NCBI GenBank assembly: GCA_001897525.1
Contig: MKTB01000023.1
Coordinates: forward strand, 1-59,635
Direction of reading: 5' to 3'
Length of the DNA stretch: 59,635 nucleotides
From: Bacteroidetes bacterium 43-16
Lineage (GTDB): Bacteria > Bacteroidota > Bacteroidia > Chitinophagales > Chitinophagaceae
Below, in pieces: positions 17,508-25,225 of the stretch. The position numbers were made by a program, and so were the translations under genes. Each line of letters starts with the position of its first letter. The first letter of the stretch is position 1. The notes below the pieces were generated by a model. That model saw only the letters and a program-made list of their open reading frames with translations. It was not told the DNA's origin and did no database searches.

Positions 17508-18092
17508 TCAATACTCTTTTTGCACCGATCCGCAGGTTGTCATCTTACTGCCATAATAGGGATTCTTAATTTCTTTTGTTTCACTAATCCAAACGGCACC
17601 TTTACCATCATTAAACATTGGGCAATGGTTCTGATATAGCTTTTGTGTAGTGCCCATTAATTCAATCAGGTCAGCCATATCTTTGCTTAAAGAAGCCAGA
17701 TGCTCTCTTTGGTGGTCTATCTTTCCGGCATTAGCTCCTATATGTTCTGCATTCTCTTTGGCATTATCCGCAATTTCTGTATAATCTTTGAGCTTGTCTC
17801 CGGGAATCGCTTTTATATCCACAGCATTCAGCGTACTAAAAAGCTGTTTTCCTGCATCGGCCGCAGCTTTGTCATCATCTGCCGTCAGTGCATTTTTTAG
17901 AGCAAGATAGTCTTTGATAACCGCATCAAAGGAAAACTTTTCGGGGGCGGTATTATTACTCCCGGATGTATGGGTATCCTGTACTGTGGCATTATCAACT
18001 ACCTGTTGCTCACGATTCTTATCAGGTGCCTGGTTACAGGAGGATAGGATAAAAGTGGCCAGGGCAAGACTGGATAGGTTTGTGTATTTCAT
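17508..18092 (-). CDS. DUF3347 lipoprotein, copper-operon type
   Basis: 194 residues. The signal peptide with lipobox FILSSC predicts a lipoprotein. After a low-complexity linker, a helical DUF3347 domain (about 55-150) is followed by a conserved tail with NHCPMFNDGKGAVW and EIKNPYYGSKMTTCGS. The Cys and Met residues of this tail are plausible Cu(I) ligands. DUF3347 domains are found alone or fused to CusB-like adaptors. One base separates it from the heme-binding gene. A second DUF3347 gene starts the operon. Confidence 0.85.
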   Translation of the reverse strand: MKYTNLSSLALATFILSSCNQAPDKNREQQVVDNATVQDTHTSGSNNTAPEKFSFDAVIKDYLALKNALTADDDKAAADAGKQLFSTLNAVDIKAIPGDKLKDYTEIADNAKENAEHIGANAGKIDHQREHLASLSKDMADLIELMGTTQKLYQNHCPMFNDGKGAVWISETKEIKNPYYGSKMTTCGSVQKEY

Positions 18093-18102
18093 CTTTACAA
18101 TT

Positions 18103-18522
18103 TTATTGTTTCAAGAAGGCTTTATAGTTGGCCTCGTTTTCAAAATAAGTCACCTCGCCCTTGTCACCTGTAATAGCGATCACTGCTGCAGCTTTGTCAA
18201 CCTGATTTTTGGAGACAGGATCAACGGCCATCCTTACGGCTTCTTCTTTTGGTATTCTTTTTTCACACATTTCACAACAGCCGTAGTATTTCTTCCCGTT
18301 ATGAACTACTTCAATTTGCTTTTTCCCCATAAAGGCATTGTTGACCATACATACTTCATCGTGGGGTACTACGTCTCCTTTTTGATAATCTGCTCCGGCA
18401 GTTTTCCCGGTGCTATGATTCATACTTCCTGTATCACCGCTGCTTCGCGGCGTTTTATTTTCTGTACAGGCTGTAGCAAAAACGGCCAGGAAAAGAATAA
18501 TTACAATTTGAAAGTTTTTCAT
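18103..18522 (-). CDS. Cys-rich metal-binding lipoprotein (TRASH/YHS-like)
   Basis: 139 residues. Lipobox ATAC at about 16-19 predicts lipidation. The core has EVCMVNNAFMGKKQIEVV followed by GKKYYGCCEMCEKRI, a treble-clef-like cysteine arrangement resembling TRASH/YHS or MlpB-type metal-binding domains. A C-terminal segment (VTYFENEANYKAFL) resembles NosL/YHS strands. It sits between two DUF3347 genes in the copper operon, with gaps of 8-10 bases. Metal binding is inferred from the motif and the operon. Confidence 0.75.
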   Translation of the reverse strand: MKNFQIVIILFLAVFATACTENKTPRSSGDTGSMNHSTGKTAGADYQKGDVVPHDEVCMVNNAFMGKKQIEVVHNGKKYYGCCEMCEKRIPKEEAVRMAVDPVSKNQVDKAAAVIAITGDKGEVTYFENEANYKAFLKQ

Positions 18523-18530
18523 AATCCTGG

Positions 18531-18974
18531 CTATTGTTTAGTGGCGGTTACTTTTCCACAGGTAAGCATAGAAGACCCGTAATAAGGGTTTTTAATTTCT
18601 TTTTCTTTGCTCAGCCAGTTAGCTTTTTTCATCGGGCAATACTGGTAATATACAGTCTGGTTCAGTTTTTTATCACTCTCCACCAGTTTCCAGAGACTGA
18701 CGGATACCTGATCCAGTGCGGCTCTTTGTTTTTCTATATTACCTGCTTTACTTAGTTTTTCAGCAGCCTGCAGCAACGTTGCTTTCTGGCTGAAATCACT
18801 TTCATTTTTAATGGATTGGTACAGTGCAGTTGCGGCCACAGAAGCTGCTTTACTATCACTATTTACCAGTGCATTTTTTACATCGAGGTAGTTGTTCAAA
18901 AGTTTACCCGTATTCTGGGCAAATGCTGAAAATCCGAAGAACAGTATTGCTACTGCAAAAAATAACTTTTTCAT
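18531..18974 (-). CDS. DUF3347 periplasmic protein, first gene of the copper oxidase operon
   Basis: 147 residues. Signal peptide MKKLFFAVAILFFGFSAFAQ. The DUF3347 helices are about 22-105, with the same tail as its paralogue: YQYCPMKKANWLSKEKEIKN then YYGSSMLTCGK. Unlike the paralogue it is soluble periplasmic rather than lipidated. It is the promoter-proximal gene. The conserved copper-region operator and -7 TTTG lie 76-140 bases upstream. Confidence 0.87.
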   Translation of the reverse strand: MKKLFFAVAILFFGFSAFAQNTGKLLNNYLDVKNALVNSDSKAASVAATALYQSIKNESDFSQKATLLQAAEKLSKAGNIEKQRAALDQVSVSLWKLVESDKKLNQTVYYQYCPMKKANWLSKEKEIKNPYYGSSMLTCGKVTATKQ

Positions 18975-19047
18975 TTTTTCACTTTTTTTAAAGATTGAAT
19001 ATTTAGATGGATACGGAGCCGGGCTGTCAACTCCCGGTTTCTTATAT

Positions 19048-19113
19048 TACAAAGTTCCGCCGATTATGCCTTACCTTGTTTACAATTTTTCTTATTTGAT
19101 TTATGATATTTAC
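19048..19113 (-). promoter_or_regulatory. Conserved copper-region promoter (DUF3347/oxidase operon)
   Basis: Reading the minus strand, the box GTAAATATCATAAATCAAAT begins at 19113 and the -7 CTTTGTA ends at 19048. The first base of the box and the TTTG are 60 bases apart, as in five other promoters of this window. It is the most divergent copy in the middle of the box (CATAAATC instead of TACAAATT). Confidence 0.6.
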
Positions 19114-19123
19114 GGTTTTATGC

Positions 19124-19690
19124 TTACAGATAATGGATGTAGCCTATTCCCGGGAGATATTGGCAGTCATCACAGATATCATATGCTGCTGTTGATCTTT
19201 CAGGCTGGTCAAAATTGGCTTTCAGAAAAGTGTCTGAAAATAATGCATAAGGCGGATGTTGTGCAATGCGGTTTTTCAGCATCTTGTGGGCTTCTACTAC
19301 GGTGGGGCCATACAGTTTTTTAAACTTGCCGATTCTGTAGCTTGTAAATGCGCCATAATGCACAATGGTTTTCAAAGAGAGCGGGATCTCCAGCTCCAAA
19401 TGCTCTGATAACTGTTGCAGTTCTTTAGAGAACTCAAGGTGGGTATGTTCTATCTGCATCAGGGTTTCCTGAAAAGTAGGCAGATAATGGTATTTATAAA
19501 AAAGCACAGCGTCACCCTCTATGTCGGAAATTTCCAGACGGAGTATGTTGCTGTTTATAATGGATTGGATAAGGCTTTCTGTAATGTATTTCCCAACTGA
19601 TATTTCTGAACTCATCACGAAATCGGTAAACCCGGAAATGTCAGGGATCATCAACATTCCAATGGAATCTTCTGTACTTTGCGTTTCCAT
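19124..19690 (-). CDS. DUF2652 protein (nucleotide-cyclase-like fold)
   Basis: 188 residues. It opens GMLMIPDISGFTDFVMSSEI and continues with EISDIEGDAVLFYKY, giving the DISGF and EGDAV pair that DUF2652 shares with class III adenylate cyclase catalytic domains. Most residues for catalysis beyond these are absent, so activity is doubtful. There is no signal peptide. It stands between the copper oxidase promoter and the tandem repeat region, and no link to copper is evident. Confidence 0.75.
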   Translation of the reverse strand: METQSTEDSIGMLMIPDISGFTDFVMSSEISVGKYITESLIQSIINSNILRLEISDIEGDAVLFYKYHYLPTFQETLMQIEHTHLEFSKELQQLSEHLELEIPLSLKTIVHYGAFTSYRIGKFKKLYGPTVVEAHKMLKNRIAQHPPYALFSDTFLKANFDQPERSTAAYDICDDCQYLPGIGYIHYL

Positions 19691-19883
19691 TACTCAGGAT
19701 TTTATTATAATGAAGTGAGGATAAATCCGGGTTCCTCAGCTACGGGTTAAACTTTTTGGGCATAAAGGTTTTTTGCCTGTATTTGCGGCTTTGAAGGACA
19801 CTTGCCTGAGAAGACGGTATCTTGTATTCACCGCTCATTTTAATTGAGAGCAACCGCCGCTGTTCATTTTATTTCAATGGGAT
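19691..19883. other. Intergenic DNA without recognisable gene
   Basis: No open frame of note, no hairpin with T tract and no match to the copper promoter box. The duplicated block begins at its right edge. Confidence 0.5.
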
Positions 19884-19897
19884 TATAGTAAAAAATA

Positions 19898-20034
19898 CTG
19901 GAAGGAGGAGACCGGATGTGACTTCTATTCCTTTCATTCCCGATGACTGGCATAGCGTGTGAAACTGCCTAATATGAAGAAAGTAATTCTTCTTCTCAAC
20001 GCTATGTCTGTTCTATCCGCCTCCTGCCTTCCAG
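19898..20034. ncRNA. 137-nt long hairpin element, copy 1 (possible structured RNA)
   Basis: The ends pair as CTGGAAGGAGGAGACCGGAT against ATCCGCCTCCTGCCTTCCAG with few bulges. Inside, CATAGCG pairs with CGCTATG and GAAGAA with TTCTTC around AGTAA. The second copy (20277-20413) has the same length and retains all three helices despite base changes. It could be a non-coding RNA, a processing or terminator structure downstream of the HMA gene, or a MITE-like element. No reverse transcriptase or transposase is nearby. Confidence 0.4.
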
Positions 20035-20118
20035 CTAACACACCATAATAACACTAATGTCTGTTCAAAACCCAGGTGATTTTAAAACCTGCAGATGGTG
20101 ATCTTTTATCATTTAGTT

Positions 20119-20225
20119 TTATTTTTCTATGGATTCAATTTTGAATCCTGCTTTTCTACGGCTTCTATTACTTCCTTTTCTGTAATACCTTCTGTTTTTA
20201 CGTGAGCACTTTTATCTTTTCTATG
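20119..20225 (-). pseudogene. Remnant of an HMA metal-binding gene
   Basis: This matches the last 35 or so codons of the intact gene at 20498-20719. One base is missing in the TTTTTCTAC run near 20153 and another in ACGGTGAGC near 20202, and homology stops near 20225. The CxxC part and the start are absent. It arose from the tandem duplication and cannot make a functional protein. Confidence 0.82.
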
Positions 20226-20262
20226 AGTTGATCATAACTGCTGCCGTTCATTTCAAAATGTT

Positions 20263-20605
20263 TATAGTAAAAAATGCTGGAAGGAGGAGACCGGATGTAA
20301 CTTTTATTTTTTTAATTTCAGATGTCTGGCATAGCGCGTGAAACTGCCTAATATGGAGAAGGTAACTCTTCTTCTCAACGCTATGTCTGCTCTATCCGCC
20401 TCCTGCCTCCCAGCTAACAAACCATAATAACACTAATGCCTGTTCAAAACCCAGGTGATTTTAAAACCTGCTGATGGCGATCTCCTATAATTTAGTTTTA
20501 TTTTTCTATGGATTCGATTTTGAATCCTGCTTTTTCTACGGCTTCTATTACTTCCTTTTCTGTAATACCTTCTGTTTTTACGGTGAGCATCTTATCTTTT
20601 TTATG
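20263..20605. repeat. Tandem duplication, right copy (intact end)
   Basis: The functional partner of 19884-20225: it contains hairpin copy 2 and runs into the intact HMA gene. The 36-base stretch between the copies (20226-20262) is unrelated except for a short TTCATTT stretch. Confidence 0.88.
20277..20413. ncRNA. 137-nt long hairpin element, copy 2
   Basis: Same architecture as 19898-20034: terminal arms CTGGAAGGAGGAGACCGGAT and ATCCGCCTCCTGCCTCCCAG, middle helix CATAGCG/CGCTATG, apical helix GAGAAG/CTTCTC. It lies 85 bases downstream of the HMA stop codon. On the minus strand it is followed by CATTTTTT, so it could end that transcript. Confidence 0.4.
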
Positions 20606-20719
20606 GATATCTACTTCCCAGTTTTCAATACCTTCTGCCTGGTCCAGGAAAGGGGTTACCGATGCCAGACAGCTTGCACAATTGATATTGGTTTTGAACT
20701 GCAATATTTTGTTTTCCAT
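20498..20719 (-). CDS. CopZ-like HMA-domain metal-binding protein
   Basis: 73 residues, a single ferredoxin-like HMA domain. The CxxC site is NCASC (14-18), and the fold ends KEVIEAVEKAGFKIESI. Such proteins carry Cu(I) in the cytoplasm and hand it to P-type ATPases such as the CopA encoded at 37070-39487. It is monocistronic, with its own copper-type promoter 32 bases upstream. A broken duplicate of its 3' end lies downstream. Confidence 0.88.
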   Translation of the reverse strand: MENKILQFKTNINCASCLASVTPFLDQAEGIENWEVDIHKKDKMLTVKTEGITEKEVIEAVEKAGFKIESIEK

Positions 20720-20748
20720 TTTCTTTAAATTTTTATTGTTTTTCTTAA

Positions 20749-20813
20749 TACAAAGTTGGACAATAGTAGGTCTCTATTTTTGCTATATTCCCGGTTTAAT
20801 TTGTAACATTTAC
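20749..20813 (-). promoter_or_regulatory. Conserved copper-region promoter (CopZ-like gene)
   Basis: Minus strand: box GTAAATGTTACAAATTAAAC plus CGG begins at 20813. The -7 element CTTTGTA is at 20749-20755, the TTTG starting 59 bases after the box start, and the start codon is 32 bases further on. Best match to the six-promoter consensus. Confidence 0.7.
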
Positions 20814-20897
20814 TGTTGCGCAAAAAAACTGTACTATATAGCCGCAAAAGCAGCGAAACCGGGACATTGAGCCGGTCGATCTTGTATAGTTTGATCT

Positions 20898-21695
20898 TTA
20901 CAGACGGTAAGCATAACCGATCATTACGTTAGCTGCTCCGGATCTGTTCTTTCCATTGGCAGATCCTTTCTGGATATTAATAAAACCATAATTACCGCCT
21001 CCTTCAATGAAGATCATATTGCGTTTCATTTTAAATCCAATGCCTACATTACCGGCCAAGCCGAAATTGAATGAACGAAGCTGTTCTTTAATATCTTTTG
21101 TATTGTCAAAAGGTAAGCTCAGGATGCCTGCAGAAGGGTTCGTGGGATTTGCAGGAACGGGTTTTGTTTTTCCTTCATCAAGATAAACCTGGCTACTGCC
21201 TTCGGTGACTTGCTTGCCACTCAGCAACAGCCCTGCAAATGGTCCGGCACCGGCATAGATCCGCCATTTCTTTTTAGGTCCCAGGTCCCATCCGAATTTG
21301 GCTAAAACCGGCAACATCAGATAATCAAGTTTAGCTGTGCTTTTAAAATCTGCATATAAATAGGGAGGTGCCTGCGGACCAAATAAAGGAGCCATCTGTG
21401 CCGGAAGGGGAAAAGCTTGCACACCGTCTTTCTTCCCGCCCTGCTGTGAATACTCCAGCATTGCCTGAATGGAAAAAAGCTTACTGGTGTGGTATTCTGC
21501 AAAGACACCAAAACCTGCTCCCAGCCTTGAACTGTAGCCTTTGTTCAGTGGATTAACCTCCGAACCACTACCTGCCGTCAAATTGGGTATAGCAAGCCCT
21601 CCACGGGCACCTATACTCCATCGCTGGGCTGATACTGATTGAGGAGTGTACAACAGAACTGTTGCTGTGATTATGGATAATATATATTTTTTCAT
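20898..21695 (-). CDS. Outer membrane beta-barrel protein (PorT-like)
   Basis: 265 residues from the ATG at 21693-21695. An upstream in-frame start would add 18 residues before an otherwise perfect signal peptide (MKKYILSIITATVLL, cleaved after VSAQ). The mature part is an eight-strand-type barrel: WSIGARGGLAIPNL, GFGVFAEYHTSKLFSIQAMLEYSQQGG, LMLPVLAKFGW and a final NVMIGYAYRL. This is the outer-membrane beta-barrel (OMP_b-brl_2) family, function unknown. It follows the HMBD protein gene by 96 bases and may share its copper promoter. Confidence 0.82.
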   Translation of the reverse strand: MKKYILSIITATVLLYTPQSVSAQRWSIGARGGLAIPNLTAGSGSEVNPLNKGYSSRLGAGFGVFAEYHTSKLFSIQAMLEYSQQGGKKDGVQAFPLPAQMAPLFGPQAPPYLYADFKSTAKLDYLMLPVLAKFGWDLGPKKKWRIYAGAGPFAGLLLSGKQVTEGSSQVYLDEGKTKPVPANPTNPSAGILSLPFDNTKDIKEQLRSFNFGLAGNVGIGFKMKRNMIFIEGGGNYGFINIQKGSANGKNRSGAANVMIGYAYRL

Positions 21696-21791
21696 TTTAA
21701 AATTTTTTAATGGGACTGTTCCACCTTTTGTTTCATTACATTGGTGCATATCCCGGTTATCATTTTTTATACTGTTACCTTCTGACCCTTA

Positions 21792-22643
21792 TTAATGGTG
21801 GGCTCCTTTATGGTTTGTCTCTGCCTGTTCTCCGCGCGAAACGGTTACCGTAAAGTCTGCCGTATGTACCACATCATTTACTTTAAATTGTACCCACATC
21901 CGGTATAGTCCTGCTTTTTTAATGATTGTTTCCGCATAAATAGGAAAAATCGGGTCTGCTATAGGATGGATATGAAGAAAGTCGTAATCGACTCTGCTGA
22001 TCATTACAATATGTGCATTGGCTCCCAGGTAGGGCTGCATATCTTTTGCCTGCAGTATTCTGCAGTCTTTCACTATTGAAAATCTCAGGTCTTGCGGATG
22101 ATTGGTCGTAAGCTCGTCCCCATTCAGCAAAAACACGGTATAGCCATCAGCTATTGATGCCAGTTTTGTTTCCAGCCTTTGCGGTATGGCCGTAGTAGCA
22201 CCGGACACCTCGATGTGGTGTGTATTGACTTCCTGAGCACTCCCGCCCGGCTTATAATCGGTAAATAAAAGGTATTTTCCTGCTGCCGGAAATATTTCGG
22301 AAATATGATAAGTCCCATCCTGTTGTTCTTCAGGATGAATATGATCAAACCACGACAGTTCTTCGTTTACGATCAGGAGATGTAATTTCTTTTCGTGTAC
22401 TACGTCCAGCATTACGTTTCTGCCCTGTTCGGTAATCGCAATATTCAGACTAACAGGTTTGCAGGCTTCTATGTGCTGCGTTCCGGTACTTATTTTTACT
22501 TCTGTTCTGTTCTCCCTTTCTTTACCTGCGGGTATTAATGTCATTCCACATTCAGGACATTTGTCGCCTTTATTCCCTGTTACTTTCGGGTGCATAGGAC
22601 AAGTGTACACATTGCTGAGGTTTTGTTGAAGGTCTGTACTCAT
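21792..22643 (-). CDS. HMBD heavy-metal-binding-domain protein
   Basis: 283 residues. The N terminus holds a heavy-metal-binding domain, YTCPMHPKV followed by GDKCPECGMTLIPAG (about 13-40). Two beta-rich segments follow, with LSWFDHIHPEEQQDGTYH and VDYDFLHIHPIAD, whose paired HxH motifs could bind copper, and a His-rich end. There is no signal peptide, so the protein is either cytoplasmic or exported by an unrecognised route. It is first in a transcript with a copper-type promoter 120-185 bases upstream. The role is probably metal binding, inferred. Confidence 0.75.
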   Translation of the reverse strand: MSTDLQQNLSNVYTCPMHPKVTGNKGDKCPECGMTLIPAGKERENRTEVKISTGTQHIEACKPVSLNIAITEQGRNVMLDVVHEKKLHLLIVNEELSWFDHIHPEEQQDGTYHISEIFPAAGKYLLFTDYKPGGSAQEVNTHHIEVSGATTAIPQRLETKLASIADGYTVFLLNGDELTTNHPQDLRFSIVKDCRILQAKDMQPYLGANAHIVMISRVDYDFLHIHPIADPIFPIYAETIIKKAGLYRMWVQFKVNDVVHTADFTVTVSRGEQAETNHKGAHH

Positions 22644-22762
22644 AATAGGATAATTTTTATTACTACCGGAGGAGGCTTTACAGGAAGGATAAAATTGCTA
22701 CGGAGGTGCCGCAACCGGTAAGTGGATTTTTAAATGATTGATTTTACCCTTCTCATTTATTA

Positions 22763-22828
22763 CACAAATTTCAGTTGCCGGAGACTTACCTGTATTGCGT
22801 TTTTACTTATTTAATTTGCAATATTTAC
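22763..22828 (-). promoter_or_regulatory. Conserved copper-region promoter (HMBD gene)
   Basis: Minus strand: box GTAAATATTGCAAATTAAAT begins at 22828. The -7 ATTTGTG is at 22763-22769, with 60 bases between box start and TTTG. The TAA of the box is the stop codon of the preceding MFS gene (22825-22827). The long leader (122 bases) before the HMBD start is unexplained. Confidence 0.6.
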
Positions 22829-24024
22829 AGATTATTTGGTGTAGACCTTCCTTTATACAAAACAATTCTTACAGCTACTATCAAAGTAATGATCAGCATC
22901 GGGATCAGCACTACATTCACGCCTTTCCAGCCCCAGTGGTTGAAAAGACTTCCTGCAAAGAAACTGGCAATACTGATGACCGTAAACACCGTAAAATCGT
23001 GAAAAGCCTGTGTTTTCTCCTTCTCCTCAGGCCGGTAAACTTTAGTAAGCAGAGAAGAGCCACCGATAAACAGGAAATTCCAGCCCAGGCCTACCACAAA
23101 CAATGCCGCCACAAAGTAGCCCGTACCCGTCCCGCTAAGGGCTATAACAATATAAAGCAGCATAATCAGCAAGCCCGAAATAATGATCCGGTAAACACCG
23201 AATTTCTGAATGAGCATTCCGGTAAAGAATGAAGGCAGAAACATTCCCAGTACGTGCCATTGAATAACCATTGCCGAGCTCTCTGACGGATGCCCGAAAC
23301 CGTACATCGCAATGGGTGTAACGGTCATAGACATACCCATTACGGCAAATGCAGTAGATGAAGCAAGTACCGCAAGGATGGCATCTTTATTTTTAATGAT
23401 TTCCTTTAAAGCCCGTCCCTTTACTTTAGTATCATTTACCTGAAGTAATGTTGTTTTGCCTAACTTCAGCAGGGATATAATACCCAACGCTAATAAGCTC
23501 AGTAAAATGATAGAAAAATAGGAATAGGCATAAGGTTCAGCGCCCATATGCTGTGTGAATTTAGCCAGATTGGGCCCGGCAAATGCAGCAACAATACCTC
23601 CTGCAATTACGAAAGAAATAGCTTTGCTTTTCGCCTGCTCCGGAACAGCATCAGCAGCGGCAAAGCGATAATACTGTGAAAATCCCTGATAAGCGCCTAC
23701 CAGCATATTGCCTATGGAAAATATCCAGAATGAATGCTGAACAATACCATACCAGGAAACCAACCCGGCCAGCCCGCCTATCAGGGTACCCATCATAAAC
23801 GCCTTACGCTGACCAATTTTTTTGATGATCACAGAAGCAGGAATCATCATCCCCGCCGTACCCACCGTAATCATTGCGATAGGTAAAGTAGAAAGGTTTT
23901 TATCCGGGGCCATTGCCAGTCCAGCCAATCCCGATAAGGTAATGACCAGGATAGAGGCCGTCTGGAACAGTGCCTGCGCGATAAACAGCAGGTACACATT
24001 TTTCCACTGAACAGTTGTTTTCAT
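22825..24024 (-). CDS. MFS transporter, 12-TM type
   Basis: 399 residues from the ATG at 24022-24024; a TTG seven codons upstream is inside a perfect palindrome and is less likely. Twelve hydrophobic segments are visible, with MFS motif A-like KKIGQRKAFMMGTLIGG between TM2 and TM3 and a second half starting LAVLASSTAFAVMGM. It is an exporter of unknown substrate. It sits between copper genes, but its upstream region holds a 38-base palindrome rather than the copper promoter box. The RM unit has been inserted just upstream. Confidence 0.85.
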   Translation of the reverse strand: MKTTVQWKNVYLLFIAQALFQTASILVITLSGLAGLAMAPDKNLSTLPIAMITVGTAGMMIPASVIIKKIGQRKAFMMGTLIGGLAGLVSWYGIVQHSFWIFSIGNMLVGAYQGFSQYYRFAAADAVPEQAKSKAISFVIAGGIVAAFAGPNLAKFTQHMGAEPYAYSYFSIILLSLLALGIISLLKLGKTTLLQVNDTKVKGRALKEIIKNKDAILAVLASSTAFAVMGMSMTVTPIAMYGFGHPSESSAMVIQWHVLGMFLPSFFTGMLIQKFGVYRIIISGLLIMLLYIVIALSGTGTGYFVAALFVVGLGWNFLFIGGSSLLTKVYRPEEKEKTQAFHDFTVFTVISIASFFAGSLFNHWGWKGVNVVLIPMLIITLIVAVRIVLYKGRSTPNNL

Positions 24025-24059
24025 AAGCTTAAACTTTGAGGTCAAAGTTTAAGCTTATG
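24022..24059. promoter_or_regulatory. 38-base perfect palindrome at the MFS start codon
   Basis: Two 18-base arms (24022-24039 and 24042-24059, beginning CATAAGCTTAAACTTTGA) are exact reverse complements around a GG spacer. The left end is the MFS start codon itself. Size and form suit a dimeric repressor site or a MerR-type operator. It could also form an RNA hairpin that hides the start codon. No regulator gene is adjacent. Confidence 0.6.
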
Positions 24060-24130
24060 CTCAAGCTTAGTATTATGTTATTTCTTGTTTGTTTTGTGAA
24101 GTTTACGGGTTTCTCTTACAAACAGAAAAG

Positions 24131-24195
24131 CTGTAAAACCCTCTGGTAGTAAAGCTTTTTATTATTCTTGTAAATACTAATCCTTTGAAAATAAT
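24131..24195. repeat. 65-base direct repeat flanking the RM genes, left copy
   Basis: 60 of 65 bases match 26628-26692, including an uninterrupted 31-base core starting AGCTTTTTATTATTC. Each copy contains a hairpin with a T tract on both strands (here AAAAGCT/AGCTTTT). Only these two copies are seen in the window, on either side of the restriction-modification pair. Confidence 0.85.
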
Positions 24196-24262
24196 CAGCA
24201 ATATTGTCAAAGTAAAATTGGTTGGAACTACGCAGGTTTAAATATGATCCGGACAATATCTT

Positions 24263-25225
24263 TTAGGTGATGTTGCCATTTTCATCTTCATATATGAATT
24301 CCAATTGTCCGATTGAAATTTGTTTGTTTTGTTGTTTGTCAAGGATGTAGTCTTTAATACAATTTGCTACAAATTCTCCCAATTTTACGGGCACGGCATT
24401 ACCAATAATTTGTTCAAGGTCTGTTTTTGTGCCATTGAGAACAAAATTATCCGGGAAAGTCTGTATGAGGCTTCTTTCCTTTGTTGTTAAAGGTCTTAAA
24501 TCTTCGGTAATTTCTACAGGGTCGCCTTCGTGTTTTGTGTAGCCTTTTGGAATTGGCCTGTTTACGCCGCGTATTGTCGGGCTTGGTTCATAAATGCTGA
24601 AAATACCACGTCTTGCATAGCTTCTCGGATGCCTGTAATAATATTCCAGACCTAAGGAATTGCCGAAATAATCAAACAATGTTGTTGGTTTTGCAGTTTG
24701 TTTTTTAGCAAAATACGGGTTTAAAAAGTTGTCTTGCGACTGTTTATGCCCAACCAGGAAAAAGCGTTTTCTTGACTGAGGAACGCCACACAAACTTGCA
24801 TCTAAAACTTGATAAGAAATGCCGTAACCTGCTTTCTTGAAAATTTGTAATGCTTCTTTTAGGATACGGCTTTTTGTAATTCTTTCTACGTTTTCCATTA
24901 CAAACCATTCGGGCTTTGCTGCTGAAACTATGTTAGCAAATGATATGGTTAAATCTGCTCTTCCCAGGGTTTCATCACGCTTTCCTGCACTTGAAAAATC
25001 CTGGCAAGGCGGGCCACCTATTATCATTTGGGGTTGAAGGCTTTTTACAAATTCAAGTCCTTCTTCACTTCCCAGATCGGTGTCGTAAATAGGGTGGTCA
25101 AAATTTTCTTTATACACTTTTACGGCTGGTTCCCATTTGTCAAAAGCTGCTAATATGTCAAATCCTGCGTTTTGAAATCCCAGGGATAAACCTCCGCAAC
25201 CTGAAAATAAATCTACGATCTCCAT
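24263..25225 (-). CDS. DNA (cytosine-5-)-methyltransferase
   Basis: 320 residues with the ordered C5-methylase motifs: I DLFSGCGGLSLGFQ (5-18), IV GGPPCQDFSSAGK with catalytic Cys74, VI MENVERI, VIII QSRKRFFLVG, and X GNAVPVKLGEFVA. Between VIII and X lies a short target-recognition region. It should protect host DNA at the site cut by the adjacent endonuclease. Its start overlaps the endonuclease stop (TAATG), so it is translated after the nuclease. If the nuclease is HindVP-like, the site would be GRCGYC, which remains inference. Confidence 0.93.
   Translation of the reverse strand: MEIVDLFSGCGGLSLGFQNAGFDILAAFDKWEPAVKVYKENFDHPIYDTDLGSEEGLEFVKSLQPQMIIGGPPCQDFSSAGKRDETLGRADLTISFANIVSAAKPEWFVMENVERITKSRILKEALQIFKKAGYGISYQVLDASLCGVPQSRKRFFLVGHKQSQDNFLNPYFAKKQTAKPTTLFDYFGNSLGLEYYYRHPRSYARRGIFSIYEPSPTIRGVNRPIPKGYTKHEGDPVEITEDLRPLTTKERSLIQTFPDNFVLNGTKTDLEQIIGNAVPVKLGEFVANCIKDYILDKQQNKQISIGQLEFIYEDENGNIT

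Larger units (their letters stand above)
19884..20225. repeat. Tandem duplication, left copy (degenerate)
   Basis: About 342 bases that match 20263-20605 with a constant offset of 379-380 and mostly single-base differences. It includes the 137-nt hairpin element and the 3' third of an HMA-domain gene. Point changes are scattered and the gene part is frameshifted, so the duplication is not brand new. Confidence 0.88.

Noticed and set aside
17914-18582. 222-codon plus-strand frame opposite the copper operon
   Set aside because: It runs antisense across three well-supported minus-strand genes with signal peptides and family motifs; its product has no recognisable features.
19884-20605. CRISPR array or retron at the duplicated hairpins
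   Set aside because: Only two units, no short spacers, and no cas or reverse transcriptase gene anywhere in the window.
21696-21749. Upstream start of the PorT-like barrel protein
   Set aside because: It would put 18 residues before an otherwise complete signal peptide.
21720-21791. Seventh copy of the copper promoter box upstream of the barrel gene
   Set aside because: A CCGGTTAT...TTTTTTATAC stretch resembles the box, but no -7 element lies at the required distance.
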